Shown here: one piece after another, positions 35,859 through 43,944 of the stretch
Numbering within the stretch: the stretch's first letter is position 1
Layout of the letters: each line of letters begins with the position of its first letter
NCBI RefSeq assembly: GCF_001426245.1
Contig: NZ_LMCM01000005.1
Coordinates: 310,001 to 374,000, forward strand
DNA from: Phycicoccus sp. Root101
Lineage (GTDB): Bacteria > Actinomycetota > Actinomycetes > Actinomycetales > Dermatophilaceae
Direction of reading: 5' to 3'
Length of the DNA stretch: 64,000 bases
Notes under the pieces: generated by a model
What the model saw: the letters and a program-made list of their open reading frames with translations, nothing else
What the model was told of the DNA's origin: nothing
The model's database searches: none
Position numbers and translations under genes: made by a program

Positions 35859-36647
35859 CTAGCGCTTCGCGAAGGCGTCGCTCGCGTGGCGCCGCACCGC
35901 GGCATACGTGCCCCTGTCGGCGGCCACGATGATCCCTGGCGTGAGCACCGTCGGTGCGTATGGCGTCCCGTCGGCGTGCCCGACGTAGCCGCCGGCCTCG
36001 GTGACCATCAGCCCGCCGGGGGCGTGGTCCCAGGGGCTGTTGCGGGCGTACAGGATGTAGTCGGCGGCACCTTCCATGAGGCGCGGGTAGTCGACCCCGC
36101 AGCAGACCCACGAACCGACCAGCGCGGGCAGGGCGCCGAGCGAGTGCCCGCGCAGCGGCCAGATCGAGGTGACGCCGCGCGGGGGCACGCCGTCGGCGAC
36201 GGGTTCGCGGGTGACGCGCTCGCCGTTGCGGAAGACGCCGGCACCCTTCTCGGCGACCCAGGCGACCTCGTGCTCGGGCTGCCAGATCCAGGCACGGACG
36301 GTCTCGCCGTGCCGGACCTCGCTCACCATGACGGCGTGGTCGGGGGAGCCGTGGACGAAGTTCTTGGTGCCGTCGACCGGGTCCACCGTGAAGGCGTGCT
36401 CGGCCTGCACGTAGCGGTCGAGGGTGCTCGGGTCGGTCGAGGTGCGTTCCTCGCCGAGGATGAACGCCCCCGGGAAGGCCGCCTCGAGCTCGCGCGTGAG
36501 GATCGCCTCGGACTCCTGGTCGGCGATCGTGACGAGGTCGCCGGGGTTCTTCTCCATGACCTCGCCCTCGGCGAGCGACCTGAACCGCGGCGTGATGACC
36601 TCCGCCGCGACGGACTTCATGAGGTCCAGCACCTGTCCTGTGTCCAC
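35859..36647 (-). CDS. Inositol monophosphatase family protein
   Basis: 262 residues if started at GTG 36647; the frame is open to GTG 36665. Metal-site motifs are complete: GDLVTIADQESE, LGEERTSTD, FTVDPVDGTKNFVHGSPD (DPxDGT) and NSPWDHAPGGLMVTEAGG (WDxAPG). Such enzymes remove phosphate from inositol 1-phosphate or histidinol phosphate; the actinobacterial HisN subtype is the closest alternative. I prefer 36647 because GGTGGGGTC immediately upstream can serve as ribosome binding site. Confidence 0.9.
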   Translation of the reverse strand: MDTGQVLDLMKSVAAEVITPRFRSLAEGEVMEKNPGDLVTIADQESEAILTRELEAAFPGAFILGEERTSTDPSTLDRYVQAEHAFTVDPVDGTKNFVHGSPDHAVMVSEVRHGETVRAWIWQPEHEVAWVAEKGAGVFRNGERVTREPVADGVPPRGVTSIWPLRGHSLGALPALVGSWVCCGVDYPRLMEGAADYILYARNSPWDHAPGGLMVTEAGGYVGHADGTPYAPTVLTPGIIVAADRGTYAAVRRHASDAFAKR

Positions 36648-36720
36648 GACCCCACCGTTCCACACGTCAGCCCCCAGCGGTGCACCCGGTCCAGCCCCGC
36701 CCCCGCCCGCCTACCTGTCC

Positions 36721-36768
36721 CGCCCCCACCAGCCCCGCCCCCACCAGCCCCGCCCCCACCAGCCCCGC
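36721..36768. repeat. 15-bp tandem repeat
   Basis: Three exact copies of CGCCCCCACCAGCCC followed by a partial fourth, in the gap between the phosphatase and the palindrome at 36778. One strand is almost pure pyrimidine. It belongs to no gene. Confidence 0.85.
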
Positions 36769-36777
36769 CCCCCATCC

Positions 36778-36829
36778 GCGAGTTTGAAGCGTCACCGACG
36801 CCCTGGCGTCACCCGCGCTTCAAACTCGC
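36778..36829. repeat. 50-bp palindrome family, left copy beside the nuclease-like gene
   Basis: Arms GCGAGTTTGAAGCG (36778-36791) and complement (36816-36829). The 24-bp centre holds an inner GACGC-CCTG-GCGTC hairpin, the same loop and nearly the same inner stem as the copy at 25380. Core length from CGAG to CTCG is 50 bp. It lies 86 bp before the GTG of the winged-helix/nuclease gene. Confidence 0.9.
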
Positions 36830-36914
36830 CGGGAGGGGGGCGATCACGCCGCCACTGAACCGGGCCTGTGGACAAACCTCCGGAGCCGGGGACGAGCCCG
36901 CGCATCATGGGCCG

Positions 36915-37892
36915 GTGGCGGTCGACTGGGCAGGGCTGCGGCGGTGCGCGAACCGCCAGCACGACCTCCTCACCCTCGCCCAGTGCCGGGCCGCCGGGCT
37001 CGGTGACCGCGCGGTGCAGTGGCGGGTGCGCTCGGGACGCTGGGTGCGCCTGCACCCCCGCGTCTACCTCACCAGGCCGGGCCGTTCGGAGTGGATCGTG
37101 ACCGCTTCGGCCCGCCTGCTGTCCCTGCAGCGGGACCCGGTCGTCGGTGACGTCGCCTTCTGCGGTCGATCGGCGGCCCACCTCTGGGGCGTGCGACCCC
37201 AGCCGCCACCGCGACTCGACCTCGTGGTGCCGTACACCCGATGTCCCCGACCGATCGCAGACGTGGCCGTGCGCCGGTCGATGAGATGGGCTGACCTCAT
37301 CGACGACCGGGCCTGGCCGTGGCGGACGACCCTCCCGGCGACCGTTCTCGACGTCGCTGCCGACGGTTCGCCGACCGACTGCCTGGCGACCGTGGCACGC
37401 GCCGTCCAGCAGCAGCGAGTCTCTGTCGCCGAGCTCCGCCAGGAGCTGGCTCGACGACCCGGGCACAGGCACGGTGCCGTTCTGAGGCCCGCCCTGGCGG
37501 ATGTCGCGGACGGCGCGCAGAGCGGGGCCGAGGTGCTCTACCTGCGGGATGTCGAGCGGGCCCACGGACTGCCTCGGTCGGTGTCGCAGTCACCGTCGGA
37601 CGCTGGGCGGCGACGGTGGCACGACCACGAGTACACGGCATACCGGCTCATCGTCGAGGTGGACGGCCGCCTCGGGCACGAGCAGTGGGCCGACCGGGTG
37701 CGGGACGGGAGGCGCGACCGGCTCCTACTCGGGTCGGACCGGGCCACCACGCGGGTGTTCTGGGCGGACGTGGCCGTGACACCGTGCCGGACCGCGCACG
37801 ACATCGCGGCGATCCTCACCGCACGAGGGTGGGCGGGTCGGGTCCGGCCATGCCGCCGCCCCGGGTGCGGGCTCGGACACGGCCGAGTTTGA
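36915..37892 (+). CDS. AbiEi-like winged-helix protein with DUF559/Vsr-like nuclease fold domain
   Basis: 325 residues from GTG 36915. Residues 1-45 (HDLLTLAQCRAAGLGDRAVQ, then WRVRSGRWVRLHPRVYLT) match the winged-helix start of AbiEi-type antitoxins. The middle (50-200) is alpha/beta. The C-terminal 110 residues resemble DUF559/Vsr proteins of the PD-(D/E)xK fold: E of GAEVLYLRDVE, HDHEY, then LIVEVDGRLGH (ExD-type site) and RDRLLLGSDRATTRVFWADV. No adjacent AbiEii toxin is present. Its TGA stop (37890-37892) lies inside the arm of the right-hand palindrome. A DNA-targeting role is inference; a stand-alone antitoxin-like regulator is the alternative. Confidence 0.75.
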   Translation: MAVDWAGLRRCANRQHDLLTLAQCRAAGLGDRAVQWRVRSGRWVRLHPRVYLTRPGRSEWIVTASARLLSLQRDPVVGDVAFCGRSAAHLWGVRPQPPPRLDLVVPYTRCPRPIADVAVRRSMRWADLIDDRAWPWRTTLPATVLDVAADGSPTDCLATVARAVQQQRVSVAELRQELARRPGHRHGAVLRPALADVADGAQSGAEVLYLRDVERAHGLPRSVSQSPSDAGRRRWHDHEYTAYRLIVEVDGRLGHEQWADRVRDGRRDRLLLGSDRATTRVFWADVAVTPCRTAHDIAAILTARGWAGRVRPCRRPGCGLGHGRV

Positions 37893-37933
37893 AGCGGCGG
37901 CCCCGCCATGACGGCGGTGACGCTTCAAACTCG
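37884..37933. repeat. 50-bp palindrome family, right copy overlapping a gene end
   Basis: Arms CGAGTTTGAAGCG (37884-37896) and complement (37921-37933), a 24-bp centre with an inner CCGCC/GGCGG stem. Same size and arms as the other two copies, different centre. The left arm supplies the stop codon of the nuclease-like gene, and the hairpin could terminate its transcript. Confidence 0.9.
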
Positions 37934-38051
37934 CGCAGGGGAGTGGGACGGAGCGGGACGGAGCCGGGCGAGGGGTATGGCGCGGCGCGAGGTGGCGTCG
38001 CGGCGCACCTGGGCGTGCGGGCGGCGACCGGCGGGTAGGCTCGGCGCCGAG

Positions 38052-39191
38052 ATGAGCGAGCACACCAGCACCGGTCCAGCAGTCCCCGTCGCAGCCCCCG
38101 AGACCGAGATGATCCCGACCTCCCAGCCGGCCGCGACGCCGGCCGCGCAGGCACCGGCCCAGCCGGCCGCGGTCCCGGCCCAGCCGGCGCCCCACGTGGC
38201 GGGACCCGTGACCACGACGGACGGGCAGCTGTCGGTGCACCCGGCCGACGCGGCCTACCTGCCGAGCACGGCTGGCACGCCGCAGAGCGCCCGCGACGCG
38301 GACAAGCCGTACGTCACGATCGTGCTGCCGTGCTTCAACGAGGCCGCGCACGTGCTGCAGGAGATCGACCGGATCACGGTGGCGATGAACTCCAGCGAGT
38401 TCACCTACGAGCTGCTCTGCATCGACGACGCCTCCACCGACGACACCCTCGAGGTGCTGCACCAGGCGGCGCGCGACTACGCCAACATCCGGGTCATGCC
38501 GTTCCGCCGCAACGGTGGCAGCGGCACGGCCCGCCGGATCGGCACGCAGCAGGCCCACGGCGAGATCGTCGTGTGGACCGATGCCGACATGACCTACGAG
38601 AACGAGCGCATCCCCGAGCTGGTCCGGATCCTGCGCGACGACCCGTCCTACGACCAGGTCGTCGGCGCCCGCACCACCGAGGAGGGCACCCACAAGTGGG
38701 CGCGCGTCCCGGCGAAGTGGCTGATCCGCAAGATCGCCGAGAAGCTCTCCAACCAGACCATCCCCGACCTCAACTCGGGTCTGCGGGCCTTCCGCCGCGA
38801 GGTCTCCCTGCCGTACCTGCGCCTGCTGCCGCCCGGCTTCAGCTGCGTCACGACGATCACGCTGGCGTTCCTGTCCAACCAGCACGACATCAAGTACGTC
38901 CCGACGAGCTACGCCAAGCGCGCCGGCGTCAGCAAGTTCCACTTCGTCCGCGACGCCTACCGCTACATCCTCCAGGTGCTGCGCATGGTCATGTACTTCG
39001 ACCCGCTCAAGGTGCTCATGCCCCCGGCCCTGTGGCTGGTCGTCATCGGCGTCGTCAAGGCCCTGGTCGACATGGTCCGCCACCCGTTCTACTTCCCGGC
39101 CAGCACGGTGCTGCTCATCGTCAGCGGGATCATGATCGGTTCGCTGGCGCTGCTGTCCGACCTCGTCGTGCGCTCGCGCACGGGCGTGTGA
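38052..39191 (+). CDS. GT2 polyprenyl-phosphate glycosyltransferase with two C-terminal helices
   Basis: 379 residues. Residues 1-75 are an Ala/Pro/Gln-rich linker. The GT-A domain starts at VTIVLPCFNEAAHVLQEIDR; IDDASTDDTLEVL, NGGSGTARRIGTQQA and VVWTDADMTYENERIP (DAD) follow, then PDLNSGLRAFRR and KRAGVSKFHFVRDAYRY, as in DPM1/GtrB enzymes. Two helices end the protein (ALWLVVIGVVKALVDMV, VLLIVSGIMIGSLALLSDLV). Role: charging undecaprenyl phosphate with a sugar at the inner membrane face. First gene of the second polysaccharide set. ATG 38052; the frame open to 37908 overlaps the palindrome and is not used. Confidence 0.88.
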   Translation: MSEHTSTGPAVPVAAPETEMIPTSQPAATPAAQAPAQPAAVPAQPAPHVAGPVTTTDGQLSVHPADAAYLPSTAGTPQSARDADKPYVTIVLPCFNEAAHVLQEIDRITVAMNSSEFTYELLCIDDASTDDTLEVLHQAARDYANIRVMPFRRNGGSGTARRIGTQQAHGEIVVWTDADMTYENERIPELVRILRDDPSYDQVVGARTTEEGTHKWARVPAKWLIRKIAEKLSNQTIPDLNSGLRAFRREVSLPYLRLLPPGFSCVTTITLAFLSNQHDIKYVPTSYAKRAGVSKFHFVRDAYRYILQVLRMVMYFDPLKVLMPPALWLVVIGVVKALVDMVRHPFYFPASTVLLIVSGIMIGSLALLSDLVVRSRTGV

Positions 39192-39258
39192 GCGCGCTGC
39201 GGTATGCCGCGTGGCCGGCTCGGGTGAGCCGGTCGACCGTCGCGGGGGGACCGCTCCG

Positions 39259-41217
39259 GTGACGCCGATCGCCGCTCTCAAGGTCGCCGTCGTCGGGCCC
39301 ACGCACCCCTACAAGGGTGGCGTCGCCGCCCACACGACGAGCCTCGCGCACGAGCTCGCCGAGGCCGGCCACGACGTCACGCTGGTGTCGTGGTCGCACC
39401 TGTACCCCTCGAAGCTGTACCCCGGTGAGCAGGCCGTCCCGGGTGGGGCGCCCGACGTCGAGCCGTTCCCGCGGACGGTCCGTGCCCTGAGCTGGGCCCG
39501 GCCGGACACCTGGGTGCGGACCGGCCGCCGGCTGCGCGGGTTCGACGTGGTCGTCGTGGTGCACGTCATCCCCGCGGTCGTCCCCGCCCACCTGGCCCTG
39601 CTGCGTGCGGCAGGGGCCGGACGTCGTGGCGTCGGCGCCGCCCTGACGGCCGGGCGGGGGTCCGGAAGCCCGCGCACCGTGGTCATCGCCCACAACGTGC
39701 TGCCGCACGAGTCGCACCTCGGCGACCGCGAGCTCATGCAGCAGCTGTTCGAGCGCGTCGACGCGGTCCTCGTGCACAGCGACGAGCAGGCCCGGCTCGC
39801 GTACGAGCTGCACGCCCCCCGCGTCTCGGTGACCGACCTTCCCCCGCACCTCCCGGGCGGCGCCCCGGTCGAGCGGCCCGCCCACGAGGGCGCGCCCCGC
39901 CTGCTGGCCCTGGGGATGGTCCGCGACTACAAGGGTGTCGACCTGCTCATGGAGGCCTTGGCCAAGGTGCCCGGCCCGACGCTCACCGTGGCCGGTGAGA
40001 TGTGGGGCAGCAGCGGCGAACGCGTCAGGGAGCTCGCCCGCGACCCGCGGCTGCGCGGCCGGGTCGAGGTCCACGGCGGCTACGTGCCGGCCGACCGGCT
40101 GGCCCCCCTGCTCGCGTCCCACGACGTCCTCGCGCTGACCTACCGCAGCGCCACCGCCTCCCAGAACGCCCTGCTCGGCCGCCACCACGGCCTCGCCGTG
40201 CTCGCCTCCGACGTGGGGACGTTCGGGTCGCAGGTGCGCGACGGCGTCGACGGGCTGCTCGTGCCGCCCGGGGACGAGGACGCCCTCGTCAAGGCCCTCG
40301 AGCGGCTGTCCGAACCCGGGTACGCCGACGAGCTCCGCGCCCGGGTCCGCCCGCCGGACCTCTCCGGGCCGTGGGCCAACTACCTCGGCACGCTCGAGGC
40401 GCTCGCCGCCGTCGAGCCGGCCACGCTGCCCGACGAACCCGACGAGGTCGTCCCCGACGTGGGCACCGCCCCGAACCCGCCGGCGGGCAGCGGCCCGGCT
40501 GCGGTCGTCGGCCACCTACGGCACCGCGTCACCTCGGCGGTCCGGGGCCTGGTGGCGGCCTCCCGCCCCGAGGTCGAGCTGGGCCGCGGTGACCTGCCGG
40601 AGTGGATCCGGGCGTCCGACATCCTCGCCGACGGCCACGACGCCGACGAGGCCAAGGCCTTCGCCAAGCGGCTGGGCCTGCCGCGGTGCGGTGACTCCAT
40701 CGCCGCCTGGGCCGCGCTCGGCGCCCTCGCCGCGATCGTGCGGGTGCGTGACGACGGTCGTCGCAGCGCGGTGATCGTCGACGAGTCGGGCACCCGGTCG
40801 CCGCTGTCGCGCTGGGCCCGGTCCATCGGGTTCGCGCCCGTCGAGCTCGAGCTCACCGGCCACCGGTCGAGCGTCGAGGTGCTCGACGTCGACACCGCCT
40901 CGCTCGACGTCATCGTGCGCCTGCACCCCGGCGGCTGCGACGCCGACGACATCGACGAGGCGATGAGCCAGGCGAGCTGGGCGCTGAAGTCCGGCGGCCT
41001 GCTCTGCGTCACGCTGCCCATCGGGCCGTCCAGCGCGGAGGGCGCGCTCGGCCCGGCCGACGTGCGCGGCGTGCTGGCGCGGTCGCACGACCTCGGGTTC
41101 GTGCTCGTCGGTGACCTCGACGGCGACATCACCGGCCGGATGCGCGAGGCGTCCGGCACGTCGACGCGCACCGACACGGCATACGGGCTGCTGCGCCTGA
41201 CGTTGCGGCGGCGCTGA
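39259..41217 (+). CDS. GT4 glycosyltransferase fused to a degenerate methyltransferase-like domain
   Basis: 652 residues. GT-B part (1-395): VAVVGPTHPYKGGVAAHTTSL, HNVLPHESHLGDRELM, LALGMVRDYKGVDLLMEAL, VHGGYVPADRLAPLLASHD, then QNALLGRHHGLAVLASDVG in the nucleotide-sugar site. After an acidic/Pro linker, residues 440-652 resemble a class I methyltransferase but lack a convincing SAM glycine motif. Start GTG 39259 has GGGGGGA upstream. Stop overlaps the next ATG (TGATG). Acts on the polysaccharide built by this set; sugar unknown. Confidence 0.82.
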   Translation: MTPIAALKVAVVGPTHPYKGGVAAHTTSLAHELAEAGHDVTLVSWSHLYPSKLYPGEQAVPGGAPDVEPFPRTVRALSWARPDTWVRTGRRLRGFDVVVVVHVIPAVVPAHLALLRAAGAGRRGVGAALTAGRGSGSPRTVVIAHNVLPHESHLGDRELMQQLFERVDAVLVHSDEQARLAYELHAPRVSVTDLPPHLPGGAPVERPAHEGAPRLLALGMVRDYKGVDLLMEALAKVPGPTLTVAGEMWGSSGERVRELARDPRLRGRVEVHGGYVPADRLAPLLASHDVLALTYRSATASQNALLGRHHGLAVLASDVGTFGSQVRDGVDGLLVPPGDEDALVKALERLSEPGYADELRARVRPPDLSGPWANYLGTLEALAAVEPATLPDEPDEVVPDVGTAPNPPAGSGPAAVVGHLRHRVTSAVRGLVAASRPEVELGRGDLPEWIRASDILADGHDADEAKAFAKRLGLPRCGDSIAAWAALGALAAIVRVRDDGRRSAVIVDESGTRSPLSRWARSIGFAPVELELTGHRSSVEVLDVDTASLDVIVRLHPGGCDADDIDEAMSQASWALKSGGLLCVTLPIGPSSAEGALGPADVRGVLARSHDLGFVLVGDLDGDITGRMREASGTSTRTDTAYGLLRLTLRRR

Positions 41218-42197
41218 TGACGCGCGCCAAGGTCTTCACCGGGCTGCGCATCGCGCTGGCCCTGCTCGTCCTCGTCGCGGTCGGTGTCGCCGTCGCGCGC
41301 AACTGGGCCGAGGTGTCCGAGGACATCGACAACATCGACGCCGGCTCCTTCGCGCTGGCCGCGTTCCTCGTCTGCCTGCCACCGGTGCTGACCATGCTGG
41401 GCTGGCGGGTGCTGCTGGCCGACCTCGGGACGAAGCTGCACGTCGCCCCGTCCGGTGGCGTGTTCTTCGTCGGTCAGCTCGGCAAGTACCTGCCGGGCGC
41501 CGTCTGGAGCATCGTCGTGCAGGCCGAGATGGGCGTGAGGCTGCACATCCCGCGCCGCCGCTCGGCGGTCGTCGCCTTCGTCACGGTCGCGCTGGCTGCC
41601 ATCTGCGGGCTCATCGTCGGGATGCCCGCGGTGCCGCTGCTCATCACGGGTGGCAACGCCTCGACCACGGGCTGGGTGGCCCTGCTCATGGTGCCGCTGC
41701 TCAGCCTCGTGCTGTGGCCCCGCCTGCTCAACTGGCTCATCGCGACCGTCCTGCGGGTCCTGCGCCGCGAACCCCTCGAACACGAGCTCTCGGGTCGCGC
41801 GGTCCTGGTCTCGAGCGGCTTGTTCATCCTTGCGTGGCTCTGCTCGGGACTGCACGCCTTCGTCCTGGCGCGGGCGACGGGCGTGACGTACGACGGCTCG
41901 CTGCTGGCGCTCGCGACCATCTCGGGCTTCGCCCTCGCGTCCTCGCTGGCGATGTTCAGCGTGGTCCTGCCCGCAGGCGTCGGCGTGCGCGAAGGGCTGC
42001 TCGTCCTGATGCTCGCGCCGATCACCTCGACCTCGGCCGCTACGGCCGTGGTGGTGCTGTCGCGGTTCCTCACCGTCATGGCCGACGTGCTGTTCGCCCT
42101 GGGTGGTTGGCTCTACGCCCGCTCCCACCACCTCATCACCACCCGCGACGAGCGCGAGCCGGACCACGCCACCGTCGACGGTCCGACCGGAGGATAG
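41217..42197 (+). CDS. Lysylphosphatidylglycerol synthase-type transmembrane protein (flippase-like)
   Basis: 326 residues, about eight helices, PF03706 type. Landmarks: GWRVLLADLGTKL, FFVGQLGKYLPGAVWSIVVQ (the GKYLPG motif), VVLPAGVGVREGLLVLML (AGVGxREG). No aminoacyl-transfer domain, so it is not MprF. Such stand-alone membrane domains occur in polysaccharide clusters and are proposed lipid or lipid-linked-sugar translocases. Coupled to the upstream GT4 by TGATG and nine bases from the methyltransferase gene. Confidence 0.87.
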   Translation: MTRAKVFTGLRIALALLVLVAVGVAVARNWAEVSEDIDNIDAGSFALAAFLVCLPPVLTMLGWRVLLADLGTKLHVAPSGGVFFVGQLGKYLPGAVWSIVVQAEMGVRLHIPRRRSAVVAFVTVALAAICGLIVGMPAVPLLITGGNASTTGWVALLMVPLLSLVLWPRLLNWLIATVLRVLRREPLEHELSGRAVLVSSGLFILAWLCSGLHAFVLARATGVTYDGSLLALATISGFALASSLAMFSVVLPAGVGVREGLLVLMLAPITSTSAATAVVVLSRFLTVMADVLFALGGWLYARSHHLITTRDEREPDHATVDGPTGG

Positions 42198-42206
42198 ATT
42201 GCCGCA

Positions 42207-43070
42207 ATGACGACTCCAGACGAGGCGAGCCCGGGACAGGTTGCCGCTCCGCCCGGGGGACCGTTGCTCGCCGTCGCCAAGCGCGGCGCGGAGCGCGTGC
42301 TCTGGGGGCGGGTCGCCCTCCAGCGCCGGGCCGAGGCACGCCGCGGGTATGCCGCGAACCGGCCCGTCCCCACCTCGGTCGCCCCCACGGCCGTCCTGCG
42401 CACCCGGGCGGACTGGGAGCGCGCGGTGGCCGAGGGGCGCCGCCTGCGCCTGCCGCTGCACCGCGACCAGCCGAAGAACTGGGATGGGCTCGGCGCCGTC
42501 GGTGCCGTGCTGTCACTGGCTGATGACGGCAGCCGCACGGCCCGCGTCATGGATGCCGGGAGCGCGCGCTACTCGCCCGTCCTGCCGTGGCTACGGCTCT
42601 ACGGCCTGGGGTCCGCCGAGGGGTCGCTCATCGGCATCAACCTCGAGTTCGGCGACGAGGTCCGGCGCGACGGCGTGGTCTTCCGGCACGGTGACGTGAC
42701 CGCGACCGGCCTGGGTGACGGCTCGCTCGACGCCATCACCTGCATGTCGGTCATCGAGCACGGGGTCCCGCTCGAGGGGTTCCTGCGCGAGAGCGCCCGG
42801 GTGCTGCGCCCGGGCGGGGTCCTCTGCGTCTCCACCGACTACGACCAGGAGCCGCCGGACACCACGGGGCGGATCGCCTACGGCAGCGAGGTGAAGATCT
42901 TCTCGCCGGAGGACATCCGTGAGCTGGTCGCCGCGGCCGACCAGGTCGGCCTCGAGCTCGTCGGCGACCTGTCGACGTCGGACGCCCTGTCGCACGAGGA
43001 GCGCCCGGTGCACTGGGACCGCGTCGGCCTCGACTACACGTTCATCCTGCTCACCTTCCGCCGCCGCTGA
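42207..43070 (+). CDS. Class I SAM-dependent methyltransferase
   Basis: 287 residues. ARVMDAGSARYSPVLPWL as motif I region, IGINLEFGDEVRRDG (acidic residue at the end of strand 2), VTATGLGDGSLDAITCMSVIEHGVPLEGFLRESARVLRPGG, the standard strand-4 and proline-glycine motifs. Ends with YTFILLTFRRR. Probably methylates a sugar in the neighbouring polysaccharide pathway. It is a close relative of the C-terminal domain of the GT4 fusion two genes upstream. Followed by a strong terminator. Confidence 0.87.
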   Translation: MTTPDEASPGQVAAPPGGPLLAVAKRGAERVLWGRVALQRRAEARRGYAANRPVPTSVAPTAVLRTRADWERAVAEGRRLRLPLHRDQPKNWDGLGAVGAVLSLADDGSRTARVMDAGSARYSPVLPWLRLYGLGSAEGSLIGINLEFGDEVRRDGVVFRHGDVTATGLGDGSLDAITCMSVIEHGVPLEGFLRESARVLRPGGVLCVSTDYDQEPPDTTGRIAYGSEVKIFSPEDIRELVAAADQVGLELVGDLSTSDALSHEERPVHWDRVGLDYTFILLTFRRR

Positions 43071-43091
43071 CCGGCGCGAGCCCGGACGACA

Positions 43092-43132
43092 GACAGGTGT
43101 GCCGCCCGCGGGGAGCGGGCGGCACACCTGTC
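43092..43132. terminator. Bidirectional intrinsic terminator
   Basis: Perfect 18-bp stem: GACAGGTGTGCCGCCCGC (43092-43109) and complement (43115-43132), loop GGGGA. It lies between the convergent stops at 43070 and 43155. Confidence 0.88.
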
Positions 43133-43154
43133 GTCGCGTGGGGGAGGGGCGGTC

Positions 43155-43856
43155 CTACTGGGCGCCCGGCTCCTGGGTGTCGCTGGCCGGGTACTTCTTG
43201 ACGAAGTCGACCACGGCCTGGCCGGAGAGGTCGCCGCACAGCTGGCGGTGACCCGCGTCCTTGGCCCAGTGCACGAGGGCGTACGGCTTGCCCGCGGGGA
43301 ACGCGCCACGGCTGGCGTCCCACTCGACGACCTTGAACTTCCCGGAGGAGTCGCTGAGCTTGTTGCCCTGGTCGGCGACGTCCTTGAGCAGGGTGGTGTC
43401 CTTCACCTTGCTGCCGTCGTACCAGAGCACGGTGTAGCCGTGCTCGAGGTTGTGGACCAGGGTCTCGAGCGCGGGACGGTCGGCGGCGGTGTAGAAGTCG
43501 CGGCCGCTGACGTCCGGGGCCACGAAGTGCGGGCCGTGGCTCGGGGGGATCGTGTCGTACTTCACCGAGGTCTCGTCCGGCTTGTTCGTGCCGGGCCCGA
43601 CGTGCTCGCCGGTGCCACCACCGGAGTCGGTCGTGGGCGCGTCACAGCTGGCCGCGGCGACGCTGACGCCGAGGTTGGGGAGCTGCTTGGACTTGGCGTC
43701 GTTGATCGCGTAGAAGACCACGCCGCCCAGGCCCACGAGCAGCACCACGAGGCCGGCCCCGATGCCTGCCTTGACCTTGCGCTCCTTGGCCTTCTGCTGG
43801 TTCTGGATCTCGGCCAGTCGGGCCTTGCGGTCCTGGCTCGCACGCTTGTTGCTCAC
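43155..43856 (-). CDS. DUF3105 membrane-anchored protein
   Basis: 233 residues from GTG 43856. A Lys/Arg/Gln-rich start, one helix at about 31-52 (AGIGAGLVVLLVGLGGVVFYA), then an outer DUF3105 domain: IPPSHGPHFVAPDVSGRDFY, LVHNLEHGYTVLWYDG, AKDAGHRQLCGDLSGQAVVDF. Several conserved His and a Cys could bind metal. Function of the family is unknown. Divergent from the AlkA-type gene with an 88-bp gap. Confidence 0.88.
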   Translation of the reverse strand: MSNKRASQDRKARLAEIQNQQKAKERKVKAGIGAGLVVLLVGLGGVVFYAINDAKSKQLPNLGVSVAAASCDAPTTDSGGGTGEHVGPGTNKPDETSVKYDTIPPSHGPHFVAPDVSGRDFYTAADRPALETLVHNLEHGYTVLWYDGSKVKDTTLLKDVADQGNKLSDSSGKFKVVEWDASRGAFPAGKPYALVHWAKDAGHRQLCGDLSGQAVVDFVKKYPASDTQEPGAQ

Positions 43857-43944
43857 GGGTTCCTCGGTGGCTCGGGGTCGGGTCGCGCAGAGTCTACGTG
43901 GCCCACCTGCGGTCGTTGTCACCCCAACGCGCGACACTTGCCGC

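Noticed and set aside
36915-37892. Complete AbiE toxin-antitoxin locus
   Set aside because: Only the antitoxin-like winged helix is present; no nucleotidyltransferase toxin gene is adjacent on either side.
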